NCBI GenBank assembly: GCA_052390495.1
Contig: JBQTGW010000037.1
Coordinates: 1 to 64,000, forward strand
Direction of reading: 5' to 3'
DNA length: 64,000 nucleotides
Source of the DNA: GCA-003244245 sp052390495
Lineage (GTDB): Bacteria > Actinomycetota > Actinomycetes > Mycobacteriales > Pseudonocardiaceae
Part shown: piece after piece, positions 43,876 through 51,694 of the stretch
How positions within the stretch are numbered: position 1 is the stretch's first letter
How the letters are laid out: each line of letters starts with the position of its first letter
Made by a program: the position numbers and the translations under genes
Notes under the pieces: generated by a model
The model's input: only the letters and a program-made list of their open reading frames with translations
What the model was told of the DNA's origin: nothing
Database searches by the model: none

Positions 43876-44973
43876 GTGAGTGAAGCCGACGGCGGGGTGC
43901 CGTCCCCCGCTCCGGCAGGCAACGGTGGTCACCCGACCACCCCGGCCCGAGATGCCCAGCTGCTGGAACGGACGGTCTTCGAGATCAAACGGGTCATCGT
44001 GGGCCAGGACCGGCTGGTCGAACGGATGCTCGTCGGCCTGCTGGCCCGTGGGCACCTGCTGCTGGAGGGCGTGCCCGGAGTGGCCAAGACCCTCGCGGTC
44101 GAGACGGTGGCCCGCGTCGTGGGCGGCTCGTTCTCCCGGATCCAGTTCACCCCTGACCTGGTGCCCTCCGACATTCTCGGCACCCGGATCTACCGGCCGG
44201 GCCGCGAGCAGTTCGACGTCGAACTGGGCCCGGTGATGGCCAACTTCGTGCTGGCCGACGAGATCAACCGCGCGCCGGCCAAGGTGCAGTCGGCGCTGCT
44301 GGAGGTGATGGCCGAGCGGCAGGTCTCGATCGGTGGCACAACTCATCCGATGCCCGCGCCGTTCCTCGTGCTGGCCACGCAGAACCCGATCGAGAACGAG
44401 GGGGTTTACCCGCTGCCCGAGGCACAGCGGGACCGGTTCTTGTTCAAGCTTCTGGTGGACTATCCCTCCGTCGAGGAGGAGCGGGAGATCGTGTACCGCA
44501 TGGGGGGCCGACCTCCGCAGGCGCATCGGGTACTCGACCCGGGTGAATTGACCCGGCTGCAGGAGGTCGCCGAGCAGGTCTTCGTGCACCATGCCCTGAT
44601 CGATTATGTGGTGCGTTTGGTGGTGGCCACCCGGGCGCCCGCGGAGCACGGCCTTTCCGATGTCGCAGGCTGGGTGGCCTATGGTGCCTCGCCCCGGGCG
44701 ACCCTCGGCATCGTCGCAGCGGCGCGTGCAGTCGCGCTGATTCGCGGGCGGGATTACGTCCTGCCCCAAGACGTGGTGGATGTCTCAGCTGACGTGCTGC
44801 GACACCGGCTGGTGCTCTCCTATGACGCGCTGGCCGATGGGGTCCCGGTGGAGCACATCGTCACCCGGGTGCTCCAGACGGTGCCGTTGCCGCAGTTATC
44901 GGCTCGTCCTCAGGTGCCGGACCCGCCAGCGGCTGGCACAGGGGCCGTCGCCGAGGCGACGGGCCGGATCTGA
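43876..44973 (+). CDS. MoxR-type AAA+ ATPase
   Basis: 365 residues. The P-loop is GVPGVAKT (residue about 65), then SRIQFTPDLVPSDILGTRIY, Walker B VLADEINRAPAKVQSALLEVMAE, and sensor 1 LATQNPIENEGVYPLPEAQRDRF cut short here. MoxR proteins act as chaperones with VWA partners to mature or remodel complexes. It is the first gene of a MoxR-DUF58-VWA operon; this order next to aconitase resembles the mycobacterial acn-moxR1 locus. GTG start. Confidence 0.88.
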   Translation: MSEADGGVPSPAPAGNGGHPTTPARDAQLLERTVFEIKRVIVGQDRLVERMLVGLLARGHLLLEGVPGVAKTLAVETVARVVGGSFSRIQFTPDLVPSDILGTRIYRPGREQFDVELGPVMANFVLADEINRAPAKVQSALLEVMAERQVSIGGTTHPMPAPFLVLATQNPIENEGVYPLPEAQRDRFLFKLLVDYPSVEEEREIVYRMGGRPPQAHRVLDPGELTRLQEVAEQVFVHHALIDYVVRLVVATRAPAEHGLSDVAGWVAYGASPRATLGIVAAARAVALIRGRDYVLPQDVVDVSADVLRHRLVLSYDALADGVPVEHIVTRVLQTVPLPQLSARPQVPDPPAAGTGAVAEATGRI

Positions 44974-44988
44974 TCCGGCCCGACTGAC

Positions 44989-45966
44989 ATGACGGCACCC
45001 ACCGGCCGGGATCAGCGGCACAGCTGGGCCCCGCCCGCATTACGAGAGGGGCGCATGGAGGTCGCGTTGCGCGCCCTGGAACTCACCGTGGCCCGTCGGC
45101 TGGACGGGTTGCTGCAGGGCAACCACCTCGGCTTGGTCCCGGGGCCAGGCAGCGAGCTCGGGGAGGCCAGGCCATACGAGCCAGGCGACGACGTCCGCCG
45201 GATGGACTGGGCAGTGACGGCGCGCACCACCCAGGCGCACATCCGGGAGACCGTCGCAGATCGGGAGCTGGAGACCTGGCTGGCGGTGGACTTGTCGGCC
45301 AGCCTCGACTTCGGCACCGCCGAATGTGACAAGCGGGAGCTGGCGGTGGCCGCCTGCGCTGCCGTCGCGCACCTCACCCGCGGTGGCGGCAACCGGGTGG
45401 GCGCCGTGGTGAGCACCGGTGCCGAGGTGCTCCGGATCCCGGCGCGGGGCGGGCTGCCGCACGCCCGCGGGATGATCCGCCGGATCGCTGAGCTGCCACG
45501 TGCCGCCGAGGGCGTCCGCGGTGACTTCGCCGCGATTCTGGAGCAGTTACGCCGCCCACCACGGCGCCGCGGGCTGGTAGCGGTGATCTCGGACTTCCTC
45601 GGCCCTGGCTCAGGTGCGGCGTTCGGCCATGACATGTTCGAGTGGGAACGGCCGCTGCGCGCGCTGTCCGCCCGGCACGATCTGATCGCGATCGAGGTGC
45701 TCGATCCGCGTGACCTGGAACTGCCCGACATCGGCGCCGTCGTGCTCGCCGACCCGGAGACCGGACGGCGCAAGGAGATCGTGACGACGCCGCTGCTGCG
45801 CCGGGAGTTCGCCGCAGCCGCCGCCGCGCACTGCGAGGACGTAGCCGCGGCGCTGCGACGCTGCGGCGCGAGCCAGCTGAGGCTGCGTACCGACTCGGAC
45901 TGGGTGGCCGACATGGTGCGCTTCGCGGTAGCCCGCAAGCGCCGCTGGTCGGGAGGGGTCGCATGA
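44989..45966 (+). CDS. DUF58 protein of the MoxR/VWA operon
   Basis: 325 residues. The family signature is GPGSELGEARPYEPGDDVRRMDWAVTART, followed by a degenerate VWA-like fold (WLAVDLSASLDFGTAECDK with the DxSxS-like site). DUF58 proteins accompany MoxR and VWA proteins, and the three are thought to work together. It starts 16 bases after moxR and its stop overlaps the VWA gene (ATGA). Confidence 0.88.
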   Translation: MTAPTGRDQRHSWAPPALREGRMEVALRALELTVARRLDGLLQGNHLGLVPGPGSELGEARPYEPGDDVRRMDWAVTARTTQAHIRETVADRELETWLAVDLSASLDFGTAECDKRELAVAACAAVAHLTRGGGNRVGAVVSTGAEVLRIPARGGLPHARGMIRRIAELPRAAEGVRGDFAAILEQLRRPPRRRGLVAVISDFLGPGSGAAFGHDMFEWERPLRALSARHDLIAIEVLDPRDLELPDIGAVVLADPETGRRKEIVTTPLLRREFAAAAAAHCEDVAAALRRCGASQLRLRTDSDWVADMVRFAVARKRRWSGGVA

Positions 45967-46946
45967 GCCTGGGCGAATTCACCGCGCCGATCTGGTTCCT
46001 GCTGCTGGTGGTGGTCGCGGCGCTGGTGGCGGGCTACGTGTGGATGCAGGGCAGACGACACAAGCACATGCTGCGCTTTGCGAACCTCGCCATGCTGGAG
46101 CGCGTCGCGCCGCACCGTCCTGGCTGGCAGCGGCACGTGCCGATAGCCCTGCTGCTGGCCGCACTGGTGCTGTTGACGGTTGCGCTGGCCGGTCCGACCG
46201 CAGCGCAGAAGGTGCCGCGAAACCGGGCCACCGTGATGTTGGTCATCGACGTGTCGCTGTCCATGCAGGCCACCGATATCGAGCCCAGCAGGCTGGCTGC
46301 GGCACAGCGCTCGGCGAAGGCGTTCGCCGAGGAACTGACTCCGGGGGTGAACCTGGGCCTGATTTCGTTCGCCGGCTCGGCAACGGTGCTGGTCTCCCCG
46401 ACCACAGAACGCGCCTCAATCACCCAGGCGATCGACAACCTCAAGCTCGCCGAGGCCACCGGTACAGGTGAGGCGATCTTCGCCGCATTGTCCGCGATCG
46501 ACGCGTTCGGCGCCGTGGTCGCGGACGCCCAGGGGCCCCCGCCGGCGCGCATTGTGTTGCTGGGCGATGGCAAGCAGACGGTGCCCACGACCGATCCCGA
46601 CGATTCGCGCGGCTCGTTCAGCGCTGCCCGCTCCGCTGCGGAAGCCGAGGTGCCGATCTCCACCATTTCGTTCGGCACCGCGTATGGCCGCGTCGAGATC
46701 AACGGCTCGTGGCAGGACGTGCGCGCCGACGATGAGTCGATGCAGCAGATAGCGGAAATTTCCGGGGGAGAGTTCTACGAGGCGAGCAGTGCGGGCCAGC
46801 TCAATGAGGTCTACGACACCCTCGGCGAGCAGATCGGCTACGAAACCAAACACCTCGACGCCAGCAAACCGTGGCTGATCGCAGGCACCATCGTCGCCCT
46901 GCTCGCCACCACCGCCGCCCTGGCCATCGGCCAACGCCTGCCCTAA
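45963..46946 (+). CDS. VWA-domain membrane protein (BatA-like)
   Basis: 327 residues. Two N-terminal membrane helices (IWFLLLVVVAALVAGYVWM and IALLLAALVLLTVALAGPTA), then a von Willebrand A domain with the metal site DVSLSMQ (residue about 96) and ATGTGEAIFAALSAID, and a C-terminal helix (PWLIAGTIVALLATTAALAIG). It is the third gene of the MoxR-DUF58-VWA set. In related genomes fatty-acid synthesis genes may follow; here the next gene is an AT-richer unknown. Confidence 0.88.
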   Translation: MSLGEFTAPIWFLLLVVVAALVAGYVWMQGRRHKHMLRFANLAMLERVAPHRPGWQRHVPIALLLAALVLLTVALAGPTAAQKVPRNRATVMLVIDVSLSMQATDIEPSRLAAAQRSAKAFAEELTPGVNLGLISFAGSATVLVSPTTERASITQAIDNLKLAEATGTGEAIFAALSAIDAFGAVVADAQGPPPARIVLLGDGKQTVPTTDPDDSRGSFSAARSAAEAEVPISTISFGTAYGRVEINGSWQDVRADDESMQQIAEISGGEFYEASSAGQLNEVYDTLGEQIGYETKHLDASKPWLIAGTIVALLATTAALAIGQRLP

Positions 46947-47107
46947 CGCTTCCCCCGGGCGATGCATCGATTCCGGTGGATGCGCGAGAAGAGGAACATG
47001 AAAACCATCTTACCAAGCGTATCCCGTAGCTTACCCGGTGATACCATGGTCAGGGTTTCGGGCGAGGAGCTCTGAGACGATTTCGCCAACCATCGGAGGG
47101 AGGAGAA

Positions 47108-48025
47108 GTGGCACCGCAAACCGGTGATCGGGTAGAGGGTAAACGGAATCAGGGTGGAAAGCGGAACAGGAAGAATCGAAAGAATGCCTACCGGGACGTC
47201 AACACGGTAAAGACTAGCAAAATTTGGACATGGATCGGCTCGGTTGTGCTAGCTGTTCTCGCGGTGATCCTCGCTTTTACTCTAGCTCCGAGCCAGCAGG
47301 TGGGGGTCGAACGCGCTATCGAGAAGGATAAGGACCTTCAGGATCTGGAAACAGCTCCGGCCCGAGTGACGAGCGAGCCAATTTATACTCGAGGCTACGA
47401 AAGCCTGACTTTCACGGACGATCTCGCGCCGTCCGAGCTTGCGCTGCTAAAGCAAGAAATTACGCATCCGGTGGTGACGGCAAAGGCGCACCGTATACTC
47501 TCGGCGACCTACGGCCAAACTGATCCGCGCAGTCGTCAAGATATCGAGTTCACCTTGACGGGGCAACACTTTGCGCCCGTCAGCGTTCGAGAGATAACTG
47601 TCCGCGCGGTCGGCCGAAGAGAGCCTGTAAATGGGACGATGGTATGGGTTCACCCGGAAGGTGGTTCTGAAACCGGTCAAATCGGTTTTGAACTCGACTC
47701 ACCCGACGCGAGAGCACGTACGCTGGACACAGAGGGAAACCCGACGCGGCATCGATATTTTGAGAAGAATCAGGTTACGCTCGCCCGCGACGAGCAATTC
47801 ACCTTTTCCGTTTCGGTCATCACTGTCAAATACGATTACGATTTCGTATTTGACATAAGATTCTCTGATGACTGGGTGTTAACGGTGGATGATGGCGGTA
47901 AGCCTTGGACCATCTCAGCTCTAGCGTCTAGTTATCAAAATTCATACCGAGCTGATGCAATCAATGGTATCGAGATTACTTCTTGCGCCTGGCCAACGGG
48001 TTGCAGAGCTCCCAGGTTCTCCTAG
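47108..48025 (+). CDS. Unrecognised membrane-anchored protein, paralogue of 50395-51246
   Basis: 305 residues. Very basic, Lys/Asn-rich N-terminus (KRNQGGKRNRKNRKNAYRD), one membrane helix (WIGSVVLAVLAVILAFTL) and a 240-residue outside domain of beta character. Cysteines lie near the end (ITSCAWPTGC). The segment FTLTGQHFAPVSVREITVRAV and the close WVLTVDDGGKPWTIS are matched by LTITVTGKSDRSIVLQSLDIEV and KLTIDNNGQPFRTV in the protein at 50.4 kb. The DNA is clearly AT-richer than its neighbours, suggesting recent arrival. No function can be given. GGAGGGAGGAG precedes the GTG start. Confidence 0.7.
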   Translation: MAPQTGDRVEGKRNQGGKRNRKNRKNAYRDVNTVKTSKIWTWIGSVVLAVLAVILAFTLAPSQQVGVERAIEKDKDLQDLETAPARVTSEPIYTRGYESLTFTDDLAPSELALLKQEITHPVVTAKAHRILSATYGQTDPRSRQDIEFTLTGQHFAPVSVREITVRAVGRREPVNGTMVWVHPEGGSETGQIGFELDSPDARARTLDTEGNPTRHRYFEKNQVTLARDEQFTFSVSVITVKYDYDFVFDIRFSDDWVLTVDDGGKPWTISALASSYQNSYRADAINGIEITSCAWPTGCRAPRFS

Positions 48026-48028
48026 TAT

Positions 48029-48105
48029 GAGATCGGTCAGGAAGTCCTCGTACTCCCTCACCGGAACCACCTCCGTTCTACCGAGCCCGATTCTCTCACC
48101 CGGCT
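48029..48105 (-). pseudogene. Scar of a vapB-like antitoxin locus
   Basis: The left part (GATCGGTCAGGAAGTCCTCG, then TACTCC) matches the 3' end of the intact vapB at 49547-49573. It joins directly to the start region of the same gene (CTCACCGGAACCACCTCCG, then TTCTACCGAGC). Only the start codon and the last codons (YEDFLTDL) remain; the body is gone. Confidence 0.65.
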
Positions 48106-48157
48106 AGCAGCCTCGACTTGCCCACGATCCCATAGTTCATCCCACGAGGGAGGGTAC

Positions 48158-48651
48158 GTGACAATCAGCTGGGACCAGGTGCGTGCGTGGCGTTTGCGGC
48201 GGCAGTTCCTGGATCCGCGCGCAAGCGCCGACGCGGTCGATGTCGTCAGTCGGCTCTGTGGTGTGCAGGCACAGGTCACGTCGTCAGCTGAGCTGGCTGT
48301 GCGGCTACGGCAGGCCGAACCGAAGGCTGGGCAGGTCGAGGACGGCATCGCCGATCGGACCCTGGTCAAGACCTCGGCGCGTTCGACCAGTACGTGCTGA
48401 AACCGGGAACCAACGACCCGCAGATCCTCGCGCCTGCCCACCGCGCCAAGGTGAGCAAGGTTGCGGGCTGGATCGCCCCGATCGTCGTGGTCGGCGGCAG
48501 GATCACCGGTGTATGGGAGCTGACGGACAACGAGGTGAGCGTGTCCTTCTTCCCCGGTGCCACCAAGCTCTCGGCCAAAGCCCTGGAGACCGAGAGGGCG
48601 CACGTCGCCAGCGCGAGCAGGACCACCAGCCTGCGGCTGCGGGTGCTGTAG
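48158..48651 (+). pseudogene. Winged-helix DNA-binding (AlkZ-like) protein, middle deleted
   Basis: A GTG with GGGAGGG upstream opens ISWDQVRAWRLRRQFLDPRA, SADAVDVVSRLCGVQAQVTS, AEPKAGQVEDGIADRTLVKT, the start of the winged-helix HTH_42/AlkZ-like family. At about 48378 the frame shifts by two and continues as GAFDQYVLKPGTNDPQILAP, AHRAKVSKVAGWIAPIVVVG and GRITGVWELTDNEVSVSFFP, the C-terminus of the same family. The central 200 or so residues are missing. Full members have about 350-400 residues. It cannot be functional. Confidence 0.75.
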
Positions 48652-48724
48652 GCGCGCTGCCAGATATCCACGTTGGACAGTCGTGTCACCGGGTTCGCGG
48701 TCAGCTGGCAATCTTGGGCGTGGG

Positions 48725-48931
48725 TCAGGCGCTGCGTGGAGAACGGCGGATATCGAGGTTGTCGAGCGATTCGACGCCGAGCTCATCGAGCCAGAGCTCG
48801 GTAGCATCAACGATCTCGCGACGAGCGGACGCATAGGAACGCGCCCAGGTGTGGCAGCGTGGCTCTTCCGCGATATGGACGAGCCATCGACCCTGGACGT
48901 CGCGCTCGTAGACGGCCGTGACAGTCACCAT
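48725..48931 (-). CDS. HicB-like small antitoxin-type protein, orphan
   Basis: 68 residues: VTVTAVYERDVQGRWLVHIA, EEPRCHTWARSYASARREIV, DATELWLDEL. This resembles a HicB/UPF0150 fold (short beta strand, then helix). The ATG at 48931 is preceded by GGAGGTG 5 bases upstream. No hicA lies next to it. It may be an orphan antitoxin or a free-standing regulator. Confidence 0.6.
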   Translation of the reverse strand: MVTVTAVYERDVQGRWLVHIAEEPRCHTWARSYASARREIVDATELWLDELGVESLDNLDIRRSPRSA

Positions 48932-49119
48932 GGTGCTCACCTCCGTAGCCAATCGCTGTCTAAGCAGTGGCGAAGCTACTCCTCGGTCTTGCTGAGTGTG
49001 CCGCGCCGGTGGCGAGCTGCCTGGAATGAACACAGGAAGATCGGGTCTCGTAGCGGCGTTGACGCCGGATACATTCGCCACTCTCGCCCTGCGAGCAGCG
49101 TCAACCCGAACGAGCTGCG

Positions 49120-49518
49120 TTACGAGATGAGTTCCAGGCCCTCGTGCTCAGCGAAATCCCTGAAGTCCTTGATGTTGAGAGTGGCGAGCGGCAGCTCGCG
49201 GGCCAGGCAACAAGCGGCGATCCACGTGTCGTTCGCCGGCCGTGGTCGGCTGCGCAGCTGGGCGTGTGCCTGCAACTCGCCCCAAGCATTCGCGACGGTC
49301 TCGGTGTAGGGCAGGACGACGACTCGGGACAGGAATGTCCGCATTCCGGCCAGCCGCTGCGGCCCCCACCGTCGCACGAGTGTCCACTTGCGCAGCTCGC
49401 CCACGGTCACAAACGTGATGGCGAGGGACTGCCCGGTCAGCCGACGACCTATCGGGTCGGGAACGCGTTCGCGCAGCACTGCCGAGGCCACGTCGGTGTC
49501 GAGGACGATGAAGCTCAC
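49120..49518 (-). CDS. vapC: VapC-type PIN ribonuclease toxin
   Basis: 132 residues, PIN-domain length. First catalytic Asp is Asp7 (FIVLDTDVAS), then a conserved Glu in FVTVGELRKW and the Asp in RPRPANDTWIAACC; the late Asp in TLNIKDFRDF completes the metal site. It would cleave a specific RNA when VapB is removed. The ATG overlaps the vapB stop (ATGA). Confidence 0.85.
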   Translation of the reverse strand: MSFIVLDTDVASAVLRERVPDPIGRRLTGQSLAITFVTVGELRKWTLVRRWGPQRLAGMRTFLSRVVVLPYTETVANAWGELQAHAQLRSRPRPANDTWIAACCLARELPLATLNIKDFRDFAEHEGLELIS

Positions 49519-49712
49519 GCGACGTCGGACCGCCGCGAGGCGTAGAGATCGGTCAAGAAGTCCTCGTACTCCTGGTCGGATTCCCAGAGCTCGGGCTGTG
49601 CGAGCTCGTCGAGCGAGGCGATCGGGCGCACACCCTGGCGGCGAGCGAGTTCTTCGATCGGCAGGTCCTCGTCCGCGGGCCAGCGCTCCGGCACTTCGGT
49701 CGTCAAGCTCAC
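49515..49712 (-). CDS. vapB: VapB-type antitoxin
   Basis: 65 residues from the GTG at 49712 (GGAGGTG just upstream). It reads TTEVPERWPADEDLPIEELA, RRQGVRPIASLDELAQPELW, ESDQEYEDFLTDLYASRR. Acidic and short, with no clear DNA-binding fold, like the toxin-wrapping part of VapB. It is coupled to vapC. The frame open further upstream crosses a tRNA fragment and is not the gene. Confidence 0.75.
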   Translation of the reverse strand: MSLTTEVPERWPADEDLPIEELARRQGVRPIASLDELAQPELWESDQEYEDFLTDLYASRRSDVA

Positions 49713-49779
49713 CGGAATCACCTCCGTTCTACCGAGCACGATTCTCTCACCCGGCGTCCATGAACCGCGTAGATGACGG

Positions 49780-49822
49780 TGCCCCCGGCAGGATTCGAAC
49801 CTGCGCTCCCGCCTCCGAAGGC
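49780..49822 (-). tRNA. 3' half of a tRNA gene (att-site-like fragment)
   Basis: Reverse complement reads CTTCGGAGGCGGGAGCG, then CAGGTTCGAATCCTGCCGGG and GGCA. This has the T-arm (GCAGG/CCTGC with loop TTCGAAT), the acceptor strand CGGGGGC and a discriminator A. An anticodon loop CTTCGGA (anticodon TCG, Arg) could be read, but the 5' half and acceptor GCCCCCG are missing. Such fragments are typical of integration at tRNA genes. Confidence 0.65.
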
Positions 49823-49878
49823 CGAGACCTGCCGTAGGAAGGCCGATCCCTGCACTGCACAGGCTGTACATTCTGTGC

Positions 49879-50196
49879 ATGACTGAGCTTGATTCCGAAC
49901 GGCCCCCGCAGGTCCCGACTCTGCCGTTCACCGAGGCCCGCGCCCGGTTCACCGAGGTCATCGGCCGCGCGGAGTACGCCAAGACTCCGACGGTCATCAC
50001 CAAGCGCGGCCGTGAGGTCGCGGTAGTGATGCCGATCGAGGCCCTCGCCTACTTGCTGGCCCGGCTTCCCCAGGACAGCAGTCACAAGAGCATCGCCCAG
50101 ACGATCGAGCGCATGGCCCAGATCGGTGCGGACTCCAGACTCACGCACGACCAGGTGATCAACGCTGTCCGCGCGGTCCGGGAGGACGACGAGTGA
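49879..50196 (+). CDS. Phd/YefM-type antitoxin
   Basis: 105 residues. LPFTEARARFTEVIGRAEYAKTPTVITKRGREVAVVMPIEAL is the Phd/YefM fold (split here: FTEARARFTEVI, then TPTVITKRGREVAVVMP). The C-terminus (IAQTIERMAQIGADSRLTHD) is the toxin-wrapping tail. Its stop overlaps the start of a PIN-domain gene (GTGA), the normal coupling, but that toxin is truncated and mutated, so the antitoxin appears orphaned. Confidence 0.85.
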   Translation: MTELDSERPPQVPTLPFTEARARFTEVIGRAEYAKTPTVITKRGREVAVVMPIEALAYLLARLPQDSSHKSIAQTIERMAQIGADSRLTHDQVINAVRAVREDDE

Positions 50197-50366
50197 TCGT
50201 CCTGGCGACCAGCGCACTGATCGAGCTGCTGACCGACGCGCGTGACCTGCGTCAGGTGGTCGCCACCCGGCTGCTCGCCGAGGAAGCGGCCGGAGAACAG
50301 CCGTTGCTGTCAGCGCTCGCTGTCACCAGCAGGATGCGGCCTTCACTTGTAAGTCCCGGGCGGTAG
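50193..50366 (+). pseudogene. Truncated PIN-domain toxin with altered catalytic residue
   Basis: 57 codons: MIVLATSALIELLTDARDLR, QVVATRLLAEEAAGEQPLL, then an unrelated tail and a stop. The PIN signature should read VLDTSALIELL; the first catalytic Asp is Ala here (GCG where a GAC-type codon is expected). The remaining 70 or so residues with the other acids are gone. Two independent lesions leave no active toxin. Confidence 0.75.
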
Positions 50367-50394
50367 ATATGCCGAATATCTAGAGTGTTTAGTG

Positions 50395-51246
50395 CTAGGG
50401 TGGATTGGGTTGGTCAAATAGTAAGTCTCGTGCGGGGACAGTTCGAAACGGCTGGCCATTATTATCGATAGTAAGTTTCCCTGACCTGCTTCCAGATACC
50501 CAATGCAAGTGGAGTCTCCAACTACAGTCGCATGTCGTTGTGTGTAGATTGAGATCGAAGACTTCCAGCTCAGTCTGATTAACTAGATAGGGAAAGGTGG
50601 TCGGTTTTTCGGGAAGTAGTTCTCCTGGTTCTCCAAGGTGGTAGCGCCCGTCCTCGGATTTGATTAGTGCCGGCGGATTTTTGTTGAGATCGAAACTCAT
50701 GTATCGAACATTTACTGGTCCAGCAGGGCATATTGCGGGCAGGGTGAATCCGTACCGCGAAGGCGTACGCCGATCAGTAACTTCAATATCGAGCGACTGG
50801 AGCACTATGGAGCGATCTGATTTCCCGGTTACGGTAATTGTCAGATTGGTCTCGTTGCCATCAATGACACCGACGTTTTGCTCCCATTGTTCATATTGTT
50901 GTTGATGTTGCTGCGTCCATTTCTGATGCTGCCTTTCCCATTCTCTGTATTGTTCAGAGTCGGGATCATAGGAATGGAGTTCGGGCGGATCGGTGTCGGG
51001 ATAGGGTTCAGGAGGAACGTCGTCGGGGGATTTCAATACTACTTTACGGGCAGAAGGACTGCACTTGTGTGAAGGTTCGGCGACGATAGCCAGCGGTTGA
51101 TCAATTTGCTCGACGCCTGATTCGAGAAGCGAAACGACTCTCGTGCTCACAAAAGCAGCGACCCCTGCGAGGATGGTTCCGATAACCCAAAGAGTGACCC
51201 GTGTATGCCATTGTTTGCGTTTGTCAGGATTGTCTTGCGTGGTCAC
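50395..51246 (-). CDS. Unrecognised membrane-anchored protein, paralogue of 47108-48025
   Basis: 283 residues. A short basic N-terminus (NPDKRKQWHTRVTLWV), one membrane helix (VIGTILAGVAAFVSTRVVSLL), a long hydrophilic linker rich in Pro, Asp and Gln (PEPYPDTDPPELHSYDPDSE, WERQHQKWTQQHQQQYEQW), then a beta-type outside domain with three cysteines (PSHKCSP, TLPAICPAG, TTTCDCSW). The C-terminus KLTIDNNGQPFRTVPA matches the close of the 47.1 kb protein. AT-rich like its paralogue, and unlike the flanks. No known family. Confidence 0.7.
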   Translation of the reverse strand: MTTQDNPDKRKQWHTRVTLWVIGTILAGVAAFVSTRVVSLLESGVEQIDQPLAIVAEPSHKCSPSARKVVLKSPDDVPPEPYPDTDPPELHSYDPDSEQYREWERQHQKWTQQHQQQYEQWEQNVGVIDGNETNLTITVTGKSDRSIVLQSLDIEVTDRRTPSRYGFTLPAICPAGPVNVRYMSFDLNKNPPALIKSEDGRYHLGEPGELLPEKPTTFPYLVNQTELEVFDLNLHTTTCDCSWRLHLHWVSGSRSGKLTIDNNGQPFRTVPARDLLFDQPNPP

Positions 51247-51427
51247 TATTCGCTCCTCGTTAACGTGCAGTCATTCCATCGATTAGATACAACTATAGGG
51301 TGTATTCGATAGTGGTAAGATCCATGGCGATCCACCCGACAGCTTGGTCCGCATATTCGCATGTACCGCCGCCCCCGATCAAGAGGGCTTGGGTTCAAAC
51401 GGTTGTAGCGACAGGGAAGGTGATGGC

Positions 51428-51462
51428 GAAGCCCGCCTCCTCACGTGTTGGAGGCGGGCTTC
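51428..51462. terminator. Strong hairpin between the AT-rich gene and the DUF397 gene
   Basis: GAAGCCCGCCTCC (51428-51440) pairs with GGAGGCGGGCTTC (51450-51462) over a 9-base loop. It lies just past the 3' end of the DUF397 gene on the minus strand, with a short TT after the stem on +. A good candidate terminator for that operon. Confidence 0.7.
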
Positions 51463-51474
51463 TTGGTGTCGGAC

Positions 51475-51681
51475 TCACGGGCGTTTGAACTCGCCGTCGT
51501 CAATACCGCCGACGAACGCGTTCCACTCGCCGTGACTGAAGACGAGCGCTGGCCCGGTCGGGTTCTTCGAGTCGCGCATGGCGATCGAGTCCCCGACGAA
51601 CGCTACCTCAACGCACTGACCGTTAAAGCTGCTCCTAGAGCTTTTACGCCACACGGCCTGCGAGAGGTCACTGTTTCCCAT
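51475..51681 (-). CDS. DUF397 small protein
   Basis: 68 residues. The DUF397 signature is complete: AVWRKSSRSSFNGQCVEVAF, VGDSIAMRDSKNPTGPALVF, then W near the end (SHGEWNAFVGGI). DUF397 proteins pair with XRE/DUF5753 regulators, as here, and are thought to bind and oppose the regulator. It starts 13 bases after the regulator's stop and should be in its operon. Confidence 0.88.
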   Translation of the reverse strand: MGNSDLSQAVWRKSSRSSFNGQCVEVAFVGDSIAMRDSKNPTGPALVFSHGEWNAFVGGIDDGEFKRP

Positions 51682-51694
51682 CTCTGTTACCTCC

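Noticed and set aside
49515..50003. A 162-codon minus-strand gene covering the tRNA fragment
   Set aside because: The upstream part is read-through of the tRNA 3' half (RRFESCRG-type artefact). The real antitoxin starts at 49712.
51385..51425. tRNA fragment around GGGTTCAAACGG
   Set aside because: No pairing arms and no acceptor end; chance similarity to a T-loop.
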